From: a virus
DNA: 44,591 nt
IMG/VR virus record: IMGVR_UViG_3300020034_000033
Coordinates: 1-44,591 of that record
Direction: 5' to 3' (one strand)
Shown here: in pieces, positions 31,264 to 39,763 of the stretch
Layout: every line of letters begins with the position of its first letter
Position numbering within the stretch: position 1 is the stretch's first letter
Program-made: the position numbers and the translations under genes
The notes under the pieces: model-generated
Told to the model about the DNA's origin: nothing
The model's input: the letters and a program-made list of their open reading frames with translations, nothing else
Databases searched by the model: none

Positions 31264-31719
31264 ATGAAAGAGACCGCTGTGGTGGCATCGGAAATCCCGG
31301 CAATCGGCATCACCTACCAGTTGGAATTGCCGGGAAAAAAGGGACTGACGTTTCAGACGCACGTTGCACAGACCGATACGCAGGAGAGTATCGACAAGGT
31401 TGTCGACAAAATCCGATCGGTCGCTGAACGCCAGTTCTGGTACAACATGATCGACGTGCTGACCCGGGAAGCCGAGCAGCAGGAGCGGATCGCGATTGAC
31501 CACCATAATCGGGTGGTGGTCGTAGAGCAGAACAAGGAACGGGAGTGGAAAGCCAAACAGAAGCGCGGCGAGCCCACTCTGTCCACGACTGAGATAACGC
31601 AGCGGCATCAGGCCATGGCGAACGCCGAAGAGGCCAAGCGCCGAGCGCAGACTGCCAAGGATGACTTGCGGAAGGCTTACGGAAAAGCCGGGGTAGAGGT
31701 TCCAGCGGAGTTGAAGTGA
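31264..31719 (+). CDS. Hypothetical protein with coiled coil (151 aa)
   Basis: Starts one base after the upstream TAA, with GAGG just before. Beta-rich N-terminus, then an alpha-helical, strongly charged C-terminal half (EQNKEREWKAKQKRG, ANAEEAKRRAQTAKDDLRKA). Stop overlaps the next GTG. No family recognised. Confidence 0.7.
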   Translation: MKETAVVASEIPAIGITYQLELPGKKGLTFQTHVAQTDTQESIDKVVDKIRSVAERQFWYNMIDVLTREAEQQERIAIDHHNRVVVVEQNKEREWKAKQKRGEPTLSTTEITQRHQAMANAEEAKRRAQTAKDDLRKAYGKAGVEVPAELK

Positions 31720-32423
31720 CCGCCGCCCAAATCATCACTATGGCTTTGCAGATCGCGAAAATCCCTGGCTACACCAGCCAGGGATTAGTCATGCTGAACG
31801 CGATCTTGCTTGAGCTGTCGCAGGACTACGATTTTGAAGTGATCCGCAAGTCGGCTTACTTCAACTTCAACACAGCCGCTGCAGGCAACGGCTACTCGGT
31901 AGCGAGTGGTCCGAACGTCATGCCGGAAGACTTCATCCGGCTGCACCGCAATGGCTCGTTTTATTACATCTCGAATGTTCCTTACACGCTGATTGGCGTT
32001 AAGCAGGAAGAGTTCGACAGTTTCGTGCAGCAGGCGGGGCTGCAGTCCTACCCGTACCTCGCCTATGTCGACGTGACGCAGATCGTGGGGCAGGAGCCCG
32101 GGCTGTACGTTTGGCCACCGGCCTCGGGCGCCTACCCGTGCACGATCCGCTACAACGCGCGCCAGCCCGACATCACCGACACTGCGTCGACGCCGTGGTT
32201 CCCCAGCTCGTCCTACCTGATCACCCGGCTCGCGGCCGAGATGATGCCGTTTGCCGGCGATGACCGTGCAGACGGTTTCCTTGGCAAAGCCGAGCTGCAG
32301 CTTCGCAAGTATCTCAACATGAAGGATGACCCCGAGACGGCGCCCAAGCGCGTGCTGCTGGATCGGAAGTTCTTTGGCCAGAATACAGCAGCGCTAAAGA
32401 ACACGAAGCAAATCGGGTGGTGA
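31716..32423 (+). CDS. Head-tail adaptor (neck) protein (235 aa)
   Basis: Pattern typical of podovirus/P22-gp4-like or tail-tube-A-like adaptors: a helical start (AAQIITMALQIAKIPGYTSQ), LLELSQDYDFEVIRK, then beta segments and a helical C-terminus (ELQLRKYLNMKDDPETAPKR). GTG start behind GGAG, overlapping the previous stop. Its place between the capsid block and the nozzle-like protein supports the call. Confidence 0.7.
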   Translation: MTAAQIITMALQIAKIPGYTSQGLVMLNAILLELSQDYDFEVIRKSAYFNFNTAAAGNGYSVASGPNVMPEDFIRLHRNGSFYYISNVPYTLIGVKQEEFDSFVQQAGLQSYPYLAYVDVTQIVGQEPGLYVWPPASGAYPCTIRYNARQPDITDTASTPWFPSSSYLITRLAAEMMPFAGDDRADGFLGKAELQLRKYLNMKDDPETAPKRVLLDRKFFGQNTAALKNTKQIGW

Positions 32424-32426
32424 CCC

Positions 32427-34172
32427 GTGGCGCTCCGTAACTCCAAGCCTCTCCCCTTCGCCCCTTCGGGCTGCACTGATGCGCTCGATAGCAGCGACGT
32501 GCCTGCGGGTTCGATGGCTGCGCTCACGAACCTGATCCCCGACCCGACGACGCGCAACCTGTTCCAGTGTCGCCCCGCCGCGTTCCAGCTTAACGAGGGC
32601 TTCGGCCTGTTGCCTGATGCGGGCTTCATCTCGGTGATGAAAGTCGTGGGCAACCGCGTCTATGGGATGGTGGCAACGTCAACTATACCCGGGCGCGATC
32701 AGCCGTTCTGTTATGACATCGCCGCGGACGCGTTCGTGCCAATCAGCGGAACGCAAGACGCGAACACCCTGCCGGTTAGCCCGTCGCCCACGGGTGAGTG
32801 GCAGCCGCCGATCATGGACACGGTTGGCAAATATGTTGTCGTGGCACACGCGGGCTTCGAAGATGCTGCGCTAAAAGTGGCGGGGCTGATCGACATCAGC
32901 GACCCGGCTGATCCGGTGTGGTCGATTACTGATGGAGACGATAGCGGTAGCGGCGAGCCGTTTTTGTTTGCACCTATTTCTGTCGCGGCGTTTGGCGATC
33001 GGGCGTACTACATGGTCCCCGGCGCGACTGCCCCCGGCAGCATCGTCCTGCCGGCAGTTGTGTTCTCGGACATTCTTGATCCAGCCAATAACAATATAAC
33101 GATTAGCGCGGTCAATTCGAATGTCATCACGTTTGACGATAGCGTGGCGCTCACTGCGTTTGGTAAGCAAGGGCTGAACAACCAGCTCGGCGGCATCGTG
33201 CAGGCGCTGTTCGTGTTCAAGGGCGTCACGAATATCTACCAGATCACAGGCGATCCTCTTGGTGGTGTGCTGGTTGCAAACCCCTCGCCGCCGCCCGACC
33301 TAATTCCTGTCCTACCCTCTGGTGTCGCCCCGCTGCAGCGCAACGCGCTCAACGTGGTGACTGGGACGAATGCGCCGCTGTCGGTGTGCTCAACGCCGAA
33401 GGGCATCACGTTCATGTCGCCCGAAGGCTTCCGCCTGATCGACACCATGGGCAACGTGGGCGACCCGATCGGCGTTGCAGGTACGGGCGTCACGGTGCCG
33501 TTCACCTATTCCGTAGTGCCTTCGCGCGTGGCAGCTTGTGCTGGCGGCAACACGCTGCGCATCTCGACGCAGAACGGGTTCGCGCCGGGCACGCCCAATG
33601 AAGAGTGGTTCTTTAACTTCGCGCGCGGTGTATGGACTGGTCCACACACGTTCCCCAGCTCGCTGATCCAACCCTACAATAACACGTTCATTAAGACGCC
33701 AATCGGCGTGCTCGCGACGCTGTGGCAGTCCGACGCCGCGCAGGTTCTCAACAGCACCTATGTCGAGAACGGTACGCAGCTCACGTGGCGCTATCAGACG
33801 TCGCTGCTGCCGAATACCGACCAGATGTGCCAGAATAATATGATCGAGACGACGTTCACCTGCGCGCTCACAGCCGCGGCGGGGCCAGTTAGCTGTTCGG
33901 TGCAGGATCAGGATGGTGTTGTGCTCAATAGCGTCACGATCCCGCAGCAGGGCGAGGCGACGCTGTGGGGGCAGTTCCAATGGGGTCAAGCCTCTTGGCT
34001 TGGCGCCGCGAGCGCGTTACAGCCGCGCCAGATGTTTTGGACCGCGCCGATCGTGTTTCAGCGCATGGCGTTCACTGCGGTTGGCCAGTGCGGGCAGAGT
34101 GTCCGCGTCGGGCGCACCTACTTCCGTTACGAAATGCTCGGCTATCTTCTCCCTTACCCGGTGTCAGCATGA
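32427..34172 (+). CDS. P22-gp10-like nozzle / packaged-DNA stabilisation protein
   Basis: A 581-aa protein with repeating beta-propeller-like blades (GNRVYGMVATS; GKYVVVAHAGF; GDRAYYMVPGA; GITFMSPEGFRLIDTMGNVG; RVAACAGGNTLRISTQNG; GVLATLWQSDAAQ). It resembles the head-completion/nozzle proteins that close the portal in P22-like podoviruses. GTG start. Its stop overlaps the collar gene start (ATGA). Confidence 0.75.
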   Translation: MALRNSKPLPFAPSGCTDALDSSDVPAGSMAALTNLIPDPTTRNLFQCRPAAFQLNEGFGLLPDAGFISVMKVVGNRVYGMVATSTIPGRDQPFCYDIAADAFVPISGTQDANTLPVSPSPTGEWQPPIMDTVGKYVVVAHAGFEDAALKVAGLIDISDPADPVWSITDGDDSGSGEPFLFAPISVAAFGDRAYYMVPGATAPGSIVLPAVVFSDILDPANNNITISAVNSNVITFDDSVALTAFGKQGLNNQLGGIVQALFVFKGVTNIYQITGDPLGGVLVANPSPPPDLIPVLPSGVAPLQRNALNVVTGTNAPLSVCSTPKGITFMSPEGFRLIDTMGNVGDPIGVAGTGVTVPFTYSVVPSRVAACAGGNTLRISTQNGFAPGTPNEEWFFNFARGVWTGPHTFPSSLIQPYNNTFIKTPIGVLATLWQSDAAQVLNSTYVENGTQLTWRYQTSLLPNTDQMCQNNMIETTFTCALTAAAGPVSCSVQDQDGVVLNSVTIPQQGEATLWGQFQWGQASWLGAASALQPRQMFWTAPIVFQRMAFTAVGQCGQSVRVGRTYFRYEMLGYLLPYPVSA

Positions 34173-35260
34173 AGAAAATTCTCGCCTGCCTAGCGGCTGC
34201 AGCTCTACTCGCCGGCGCCTATGGCGTGCGGATCGTGAACGCAGGCATCACCTGCACGCTTCCGTTCCAGCTACAGAACAACACCACGGCCGACGCTACG
34301 CAGGTCATGGCGAACTACAACGCGCTGGTGACGTGCTTCACGAACGCCGCGGCTGCAGGTGTGAACAACGACATCACCGCGCTGATCGGCTTGACCACGC
34401 CGCTAGCGCCGGCCTCGGGCGGCACGGCGAGCTACTACGGGACCGGTGGCGGGATCGCGGCTTCGCAGTCGGTGGCGTCGCTCGCGCCTACAGGCTTCAC
34501 GCTTGCGACCGGACGCCGGGTCACGTTCAAGCCGAGCGTAACGAACGTGTCTGCGGTCACGCTCAACGTGAACGGCGGCGGGGCCGTCGCGGTGTGGCGC
34601 AACACGCCCTATGGGGCTGGCCCGACTGTCGGTGGCGAGCTGACAATCAACACGATGGTGACGGTGGTCTACGATGGCACCCGTTGGGTCATCGAAGGCA
34701 CGATGTTCTACCCGGGCACGATCGCTGACTTTGCCGGGCCTGATATTAGCATCCCCGCCGGCTGGATAGTCGCGCAGGGCAGCACACTGCCCGTTGCAAC
34801 CTTCCCGCAACTCTACGCGGCGCTCGGCAACACCTACGGCGGGGATGCCTCGAATATTGGTATCCCCGACCTGCGCGGCCGCGGCACCGCCGCTGTCGAC
34901 AACGGGTCAGCGCGAGCCACTAACTGTGGCGGCGGCACTCTCGCGGGCAGTTGCGGCGTGGGTTCGACGGCGCTCTCGAAGGCCATGATTGATGATTTTG
35001 TGCTCAACACATCGGTGCTTGGGGTGTCGATCAGCGATCCGGGCCACACGCATGACATTTCGGCAGCCACTACACCCGCCGGAGCTATTACGGGCTTTAT
35101 GCAACCCTCGACCAGTTCAGGGCTCGGCAACCAACCCACGCAAGCCGCCGCTACTGGTATTAGCGCGAGCCTGACAGGCGCAGCGTTTACCGGCGGCGGC
35201 GGTGCGGGCCTAAGTCTTTGGACGCCGGCCCTCATTGTCCAGAAGATCATAAAGCTGTAG
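34169..35260 (+). CDS. Tail collar domain protein with signal peptide (363 aa)
   Basis: Signal-like N-terminus (MKKILACLAAAALLAGAYG). Then QLQNNTTADATQVMANYNAL, a fibre module, and a phage tail-collar domain: AGWIVAQGSTLPVATFPQLY, ALGNTYGGDASNIGIPDLRG, ending DPGHTHDIS and LSLWTPALIVQKIIKL. Collar domains usually sit at the tips of short or long tail fibres. The combination with a secretion signal is unusual. Confidence 0.85.
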   Translation: MKKILACLAAAALLAGAYGVRIVNAGITCTLPFQLQNNTTADATQVMANYNALVTCFTNAAAAGVNNDITALIGLTTPLAPASGGTASYYGTGGGIAASQSVASLAPTGFTLATGRRVTFKPSVTNVSAVTLNVNGGGAVAVWRNTPYGAGPTVGGELTINTMVTVVYDGTRWVIEGTMFYPGTIADFAGPDISIPAGWIVAQGSTLPVATFPQLYAALGNTYGGDASNIGIPDLRGRGTAAVDNGSARATNCGGGTLAGSCGVGSTALSKAMIDDFVLNTSVLGVSISDPGHTHDISAATTPAGAITGFMQPSTSSGLGNQPTQAAATGISASLTGAAFTGGGGAGLSLWTPALIVQKIIKL

Positions 35261-35324
35261 ACGAACAAGGAACTAGGCTCTATCCTTCACCCCGGACACG
35301 AAGTCCACCAGCTAGGAGATCACC

Positions 35325-35903
35325 ATGTTCAAGCGACTTCTCTCGACGGCCGCCGCGGTGCTCTGCGCTGGCGCGATTGCGTTTGGTGCCAACGTCCCGC
35401 TCATCGTCGGGCCAGTGCCCGCTGCGGACGTCCAGTCCTTCCTCAACCAGTTGATCACGTCGTTCAACGGCGCAACTGGCAAGATCAGCGCCTCTACGCT
35501 GTCTGCCGGTAATACGGCCACGACCGCAGAGGTAACCCTGCAGTCCTACACTGTTGCGCCAAACCAACTCGCTGCCGGCGGCGACAGCATGCGCGTCACC
35601 TGCTGGGGCACTGCTGCCGGCGGTGCGGCCAAGACCGCGAGGCTCTACTTCGGCGCCTCTGTGATCACCGCTTCGTCTTCGGCCGGCGGTCAGTGGCAGC
35701 TCTCGCAGGTCATCACGCGTAAGTCGGCTACCACGCAAGGCTACACCGGGCAGGGCATCTACAACGTCTCCCCGTCCGTGAACTCGGTTGACGGTGCCGA
35801 GACATTGACTGCCGCGGTGCTCGTGAAGTGCACCGGTCAGTCTGCCGGCGGCGCTGCCAACGAAGTGATCGCTAACGGCATGGTGGTCGAAGCGCTCAAA
35901 TAA
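35325..35903 (+). CDS. Exported virion-like protein (192 aa)
   Basis: Strong ribosome binding site (TAGGAGATCACC). Signal peptide MFKRLLSTAAAVLCAGAIAFG. The mature part is beta-rich, with Ser/Thr/Ala (LQSYTVAPNQLAAGGDSMRV, GGAAKTARLYFGASVI) like phage head-fibre or tail proteins. Followed by a strong terminator. Not recognised further. Confidence 0.7.
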   Translation: MFKRLLSTAAAVLCAGAIAFGANVPLIVGPVPAADVQSFLNQLITSFNGATGKISASTLSAGNTATTAEVTLQSYTVAPNQLAAGGDSMRVTCWGTAAGGAAKTARLYFGASVITASSSAGGQWQLSQVITRKSATTQGYTGQGIYNVSPSVNSVDGAETLTAAVLVKCTGQSAGGAANEVIANGMVVEALK

Positions 35904-35919
35904 GGCGCTGGAACTTTTG

Positions 35920-35955
35920 AAAGCCCCGGGCGTCTTCTAGGCACCCGGGGCTTTT
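35920..35955 (+). terminator. Rho-independent terminator
   Basis: AAAGCCCCGGG (35920-35930) pairs with CCCGGGGCTTT (35944-35954), ending in TTTT. Perfect 11-bp stem with a 13-nt loop, right after the 192-aa gene. Confidence 0.8.
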
Positions 35956-35971
35956 CCACAGGAGAATGGCC

Positions 35972-36637
35972 ATGTCGAAGCTCCCCTTCGCGATTGCGCA
36001 GCAGACCGTTCACGTCAAGCCTGTCGAGGACGATGACAGCGCGCCCACCATTGACCTTTTCTTCGAGGTGCTCGACGCCGACACCACGAAATCCCGCATC
36101 ACCCTGATCGGTAAGGACGGCGCCGACGATGTCGTGCTGACCTTCAACCGCGGCGGGACGCTCGTGTCGACCGAGTACCGGGCACAGCCTGACGAGAGCA
36201 ACGGCGCTGCAGCAAACGAAGCCCGCAACGCGCGCGACATCGAACGCATCCAGAAGGCCAAAGAGGACGTGGCCAAATGGGACGAGGAGCGCCACAGCTA
36301 TGAAGGCGATCCGCGCAACGCCCCGCGCGAGCCCGATGACCTGACCAAGGCCCTCGCAGCGATGGAGCTGCCGGTCGACACCGATGGCAAAGAGCCGACG
36401 CCAGCTAACCCGTTCGGCGGCGCGCGCCTGTCGGATGGCCCGATGCGGCCGGATGAAGGCAAGCCCGAAGATGACCCGCGCCGCGGCCTGCCTGCCGGCG
36501 ACACTGGCGACGCGCAGCGCCCCTCCGGGTTTGAACGCAAGCCCGACAACGTGGTAAACACCACCACGTCAATGGGTGCAAACCAGACTGTGGAGCAAGC
36601 CAATGTCGACAAAGGTAAAATCAACCAGCCTGCTTGA
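35972..36637 (+). CDS. Hypothetical structural protein (221 aa)
   Basis: ATG 35972 has AGGAG at 7-nt spacing; ATG 35966 is too close. N-terminal beta domain (TIDLFFEVLDADTTKSRITL), a charged helical middle (EARNARDIERIQKAKEDVAK) and a Pro/Asp-rich disordered tail. Function unknown. Confidence 0.7.
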   Translation: MSKLPFAIAQQTVHVKPVEDDDSAPTIDLFFEVLDADTTKSRITLIGKDGADDVVLTFNRGGTLVSTEYRAQPDESNGAAANEARNARDIERIQKAKEDVAKWDEERHSYEGDPRNAPREPDDLTKALAAMELPVDTDGKEPTPANPFGGARLSDGPMRPDEGKPEDDPRRGLPAGDTGDAQRPSGFERKPDNVVNTTTSMGANQTVEQANVDKGKINQPA

Positions 36638-36776
36638 AGGCTTGACTGATCGTTCGCCCTCGGCGTCTGATGCGAGCACGAAAGTGCCATCAGGTGCCGG
36701 GAGCGTAAACGACAATGCAACACGTTCAGGACTTAAAGGGGCGACCGTTCGATCCCCTGGACCTCGAAACGCCTAG
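36603..36776 (+). CDS. Small Ser/Thr-rich protein (57 aa)
   Basis: ATG 36603 behind GGAG; bridges the 77-bp gap between its neighbours, overlapping both. Composition Ser/Thr/Lys/Arg (MSTKVKSTSLLEGLTDRSPS...), probably disordered. Moderately supported by position and ribosome binding site. Confidence 0.45.
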   Translation: MSTKVKSTSLLEGLTDRSPSASDASTKVPSGAGSVNDNATRSGLKGATVRSPGPRNA

Positions 36777-37236
36777 CCTGCAGTGGGAGCGCCTTGGCCC
36801 AATAGCCCGGGAACTCCCACCGCTTTTTAAGAAGCACTACGACGAGCTGGCGACGCACAAAGACGCGATCCAGCTCGAACCCGATTGGGACAAGTATTTC
36901 GCGCTCGATTTCGACGGTAACCTGCGCATCCTCACGGTGCGCGACAACGGGATGCTCGTCGGCTACCTCTTCCTGATCGCCGGTCCGGGGCTCCACTACG
37001 CCACGACCCTGCAGGCACAGGTCGATATGTTTTGGCTCGACCCGCTCTATCGCGCCGGCTGGTTCCCCATCACGATCTTTACCGAGCTGCTTCGCTACTG
37101 CCGGGAGCTTAAAGTCACCCGGCTGTACGCTTCGGAGAAGCATCATTTTGAGCGTGACCGCGGGGGAGTGGGCATGATATTCAAGCGGTTAGGGTTCGAA
37201 GTTCAAGATATAGTTTGGGCCATCCAATTGAGGTAA
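36715..37236 (+). CDS. GNAT-like acetyltransferase (173 aa)
   Basis: GNAT fold pattern: NLRILTVRDNGMLVGYLFLI (beta4/5), LDPLYRAGWFPITIFTELLR, LKVTRLYASEKHHFERDRGG and FKRLGFEVQDIVWAIQL at the C-terminus. Such genes occur in many podophage structural clusters; substrate unknown. The canonical Q/RxxGxG/A loop is poorly matched. Confidence 0.75.
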   Translation: MQHVQDLKGRPFDPLDLETPSLQWERLGPIARELPPLFKKHYDELATHKDAIQLEPDWDKYFALDFDGNLRILTVRDNGMLVGYLFLIAGPGLHYATTLQAQVDMFWLDPLYRAGWFPITIFTELLRYCRELKVTRLYASEKHHFERDRGGVGMIFKRLGFEVQDIVWAIQLR

Positions 37237-37240
37237 CGCC

Positions 37241-38275
37241 ATGGGCGGGACGCTTGGGCTAGTCAGTGCAGGCGCAGGCGCTATCGGTTCATTGTCCAGC
37301 CTCTTCGGCGGTGGCGGCAACAAGGCCCCCACTGCCTCGAACGTCGCGCCCGCCGCGAACCCGTGGGACGCGCCCTATGTGAACGGCCAAGGTGGCGTCA
37401 ACGCCGCCGGCAGCTTCGTCTCGGGCATCCCCGGGCTCTCGCAGTACAACCTCTTCCCCCAGCTCCTGCAGCAAGGCCAGCAGGCGACGTCCGGGCAGGG
37501 TGTCAACAATCCCGGGCTCCCACAGTGGATGCAAGGCGCGCAGACGGCTGCAGGCTACGGCGGGCAGGCCGCAAGCAGCGCCATGAACGTCGGGCAGGGA
37601 CTGGTCGGCACGGGTCAGTCGCTCCTGCCGTGGGGCAACCAGCTCCTGCAAAACGGGTTCGACCCACAGAACGCGCTCTATGATCGGACTTCCGGGCTCG
37701 CCTCGCAGGGCGCCCGTGCCGGGCTCACGGCCCGCGGGCTCGACAGCTCGCCCTACGGGGCAGGCGTTGAGGCGAGCGCCATGAACAACTTTAATATCGA
37801 CTGGCAAAACGCCCAGCTACAGCGCCAGCTTCAAGCCGCGCAGGGGGCTAGCGGGCTCGCCAGCGCCAGCGGGAACTTGCAAAACATGGGCGTGGGGCTG
37901 CAGGCGCAGGCGCCGGGCATCGCCTATACGGCCGCGGGCATGCCTTATCAGGTCGGGCAGGCTGCAAGCAGCGACAGCTTGGGTGGGCTCTCGCAGCTCG
38001 GCAACCTCTCAACGGCCGGCGGCAATCAGGGCACGCAACAGCTTCAACAGTGGCTCGACTACATCAAAGCGGCCACTGGCACGTCGAACGCGGCAACCAA
38101 TGCCACGAACTCGAACGTCGCGCAGAACGCCACGAACTTTAATCAGAACCAGCAGCTCTACAACAATCAGCAGCAGGCGGGCTCGCAATTCGGCGGCTCG
38201 CTGGCTGCGCTCGGCAAAAACTGGCCGTCCGGCTGGGGCTCGCCGTCCACGTGGTTTAGCGGGGGAGCGGCCTAA
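37241..38275 (+). CDS. Internal virion / ejection-like protein A (344 aa)
   Basis: Gly/Ala-rich N-terminus (GAGAIGSLSSLFGGGGN), then long Gln/Asn/Gly/Ala-rich helices (NNFNIDWQNAQLQRQLQAAQ). First of three consecutive genes in the place and size order of podovirus internal core proteins that leave with the DNA. Ribosome binding site GAGGTAACGCC. The stop overlaps the next start (TAATG). Confidence 0.7.
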   Translation: MGGTLGLVSAGAGAIGSLSSLFGGGGNKAPTASNVAPAANPWDAPYVNGQGGVNAAGSFVSGIPGLSQYNLFPQLLQQGQQATSGQGVNNPGLPQWMQGAQTAAGYGGQAASSAMNVGQGLVGTGQSLLPWGNQLLQNGFDPQNALYDRTSGLASQGARAGLTARGLDSSPYGAGVEASAMNNFNIDWQNAQLQRQLQAAQGASGLASASGNLQNMGVGLQAQAPGIAYTAAGMPYQVGQAASSDSLGGLSQLGNLSTAGGNQGTQQLQQWLDYIKAATGTSNAATNATNSNVAQNATNFNQNQQLYNNQQQAGSQFGGSLAALGKNWPSGWGSPSTWFSGGAA

Positions 38276-39762
38276 TGGCCTTCATGGGTGGACTAGCCGG
38301 GCTCGGCGCAGCGCCGGGCGGCTTCGTGGACATGACCCGCAAGCTGACCGAAGAGGATCAGCGCCAGCAGGAGCTGCTACTTGGGCAGGACAGGCACCAG
38401 CTTAATCAGCAGTCGCTTAGCCGTGGCTCAATGGGGCTCGGTAGCCAGCAGGACGAGCTGGAAGGAACCGCGGCGCTCGGCCGGGCCCTGGCGGCTGCAG
38501 GCATGAGCCCCCAAGCGCTGACCGGTGGGGGCGGGCCCAGCCCGGGCATGCCTGATGGCGCTATGGCCCCTGCCCCGGGTGCACCTAGCGGCCCCCCACA
38601 GATAGGCCCATCAGCGGGCACGCCACCGGGTTCTCCGATCGGGGACCGGTTCGGGCAATGGGACCAGACCACTACACCGTCCGGCGCCCTGCCGGCGACG
38701 CGACCATCTGCAGCTCCAGGCGGCGGGCCACCACCTGCTGCCGGCGGCACTCCCCCGGGGACCAGTCCCCCCGGCACAGGCGCACCCGGGGGAGGGGCCG
38801 GCCCTGGCATGATGTCGGGTGGGTTTGACCTCGGAACGGTCGCCTCTAAGATCTTAGAGGCGAACCCCGGGATCGCCCAAAAGAACCCGCGCGCGTTCAT
38901 GGCAGCGCTCGAAAAAGCCGCGCCGCTATTGAACCAGCAGGCGAAGATGGAGCTTGCCCAGGCTCGCATTGAGCTACAGCAGCGTGGGCTCGACGTGCGT
39001 CAGCAGATCGCCGCGGACAACAACCAGTCGCGCGCAGACATCGCCGCGGGCAACAACGCCTCGCGCGAGGGGATTGCCGGCGGCAATAACCAGACGCGGC
39101 GCGATCTTGCCGGGCCTGATGTCGTGGCAATCCAGCGCTACCAGCAGGAGAACCCGAACGCCACGGCCGCGGACATCGCCGCTTACCGGCAGACGCTGCG
39201 CACGCAAGGCGCCGAGACTGCAACGTCGATTAAGAACCGGGAGCTAGCGAACAAGTACGACGTTGCTACCGGGCAGATTGACGACGCGCTCGACCTGATC
39301 CGGAAGGGCTTCAAGAACGGCGAGGATGTGACCGGCGCCAAGGGCCAAGCGTACCGGCTCAAAGAGATTGGCACGAACCTCGCCGGCTGGTCGGACCAGA
39401 CGCAGGCCAATCGCTTTGAGACGATCATTAGCCAGTTGAAGCTATCGACGCCCGGCTTGCTCACGAGCGGCGGGGGCAAGACCAGCAAGGACGAGCGCGC
39501 GCGGATCGACAAGATCGTGCGGGGCCTGTCGCTTGGCGACACCAGTCAGATTACCGTGGGCGACCTCAAGTATCTGCAGGAGAGCCTTAAGGCGCTGCGG
39601 CCTGTGAGCACGAACCAGCCCACACGCGCGCAGAGCCCTGGCGGCATCCCCACCGGCGGCGGTGCAGCTCCCGCGCAGGGTGATGCAGCGCTACGTGCAA
39701 AGGCGAAGGCCCAAGGGTATAGTGACGAACAGATCGACCAGTTCCTAAAAAATAGGAAGTGA
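38275..39762 (+). CDS. Internal virion / ejection-like protein B (495 aa)
   Basis: A Gln-rich N-terminal helix (DQRQQELLLGQDRHQLNQQS), a Pro/Gly-rich spacer (~80-190), then helices with three 11-12-residue repeats (DNNQSRADIAAG, GNNASREGIAGG, GNNQTRRDLAGP at ~243-280). The C-terminal domain ends KAKAQGYSDEQIDQFLKNRK. Middle gene of the presumed ejection-protein trio. Confidence 0.7.
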   Translation: MAFMGGLAGLGAAPGGFVDMTRKLTEEDQRQQELLLGQDRHQLNQQSLSRGSMGLGSQQDELEGTAALGRALAAAGMSPQALTGGGGPSPGMPDGAMAPAPGAPSGPPQIGPSAGTPPGSPIGDRFGQWDQTTTPSGALPATRPSAAPGGGPPPAAGGTPPGTSPPGTGAPGGGAGPGMMSGGFDLGTVASKILEANPGIAQKNPRAFMAALEKAAPLLNQQAKMELAQARIELQQRGLDVRQQIAADNNQSRADIAAGNNASREGIAGGNNQTRRDLAGPDVVAIQRYQQENPNATAADIAAYRQTLRTQGAETATSIKNRELANKYDVATGQIDDALDLIRKGFKNGEDVTGAKGQAYRLKEIGTNLAGWSDQTQANRFETIISQLKLSTPGLLTSGGGKTSKDERARIDKIVRGLSLGDTSQITVGDLKYLQESLKALRPVSTNQPTRAQSPGGIPTGGGAAPAQGDAALRAKAKAQGYSDEQIDQFLKNRK

Positions 39763-39763
39763 T

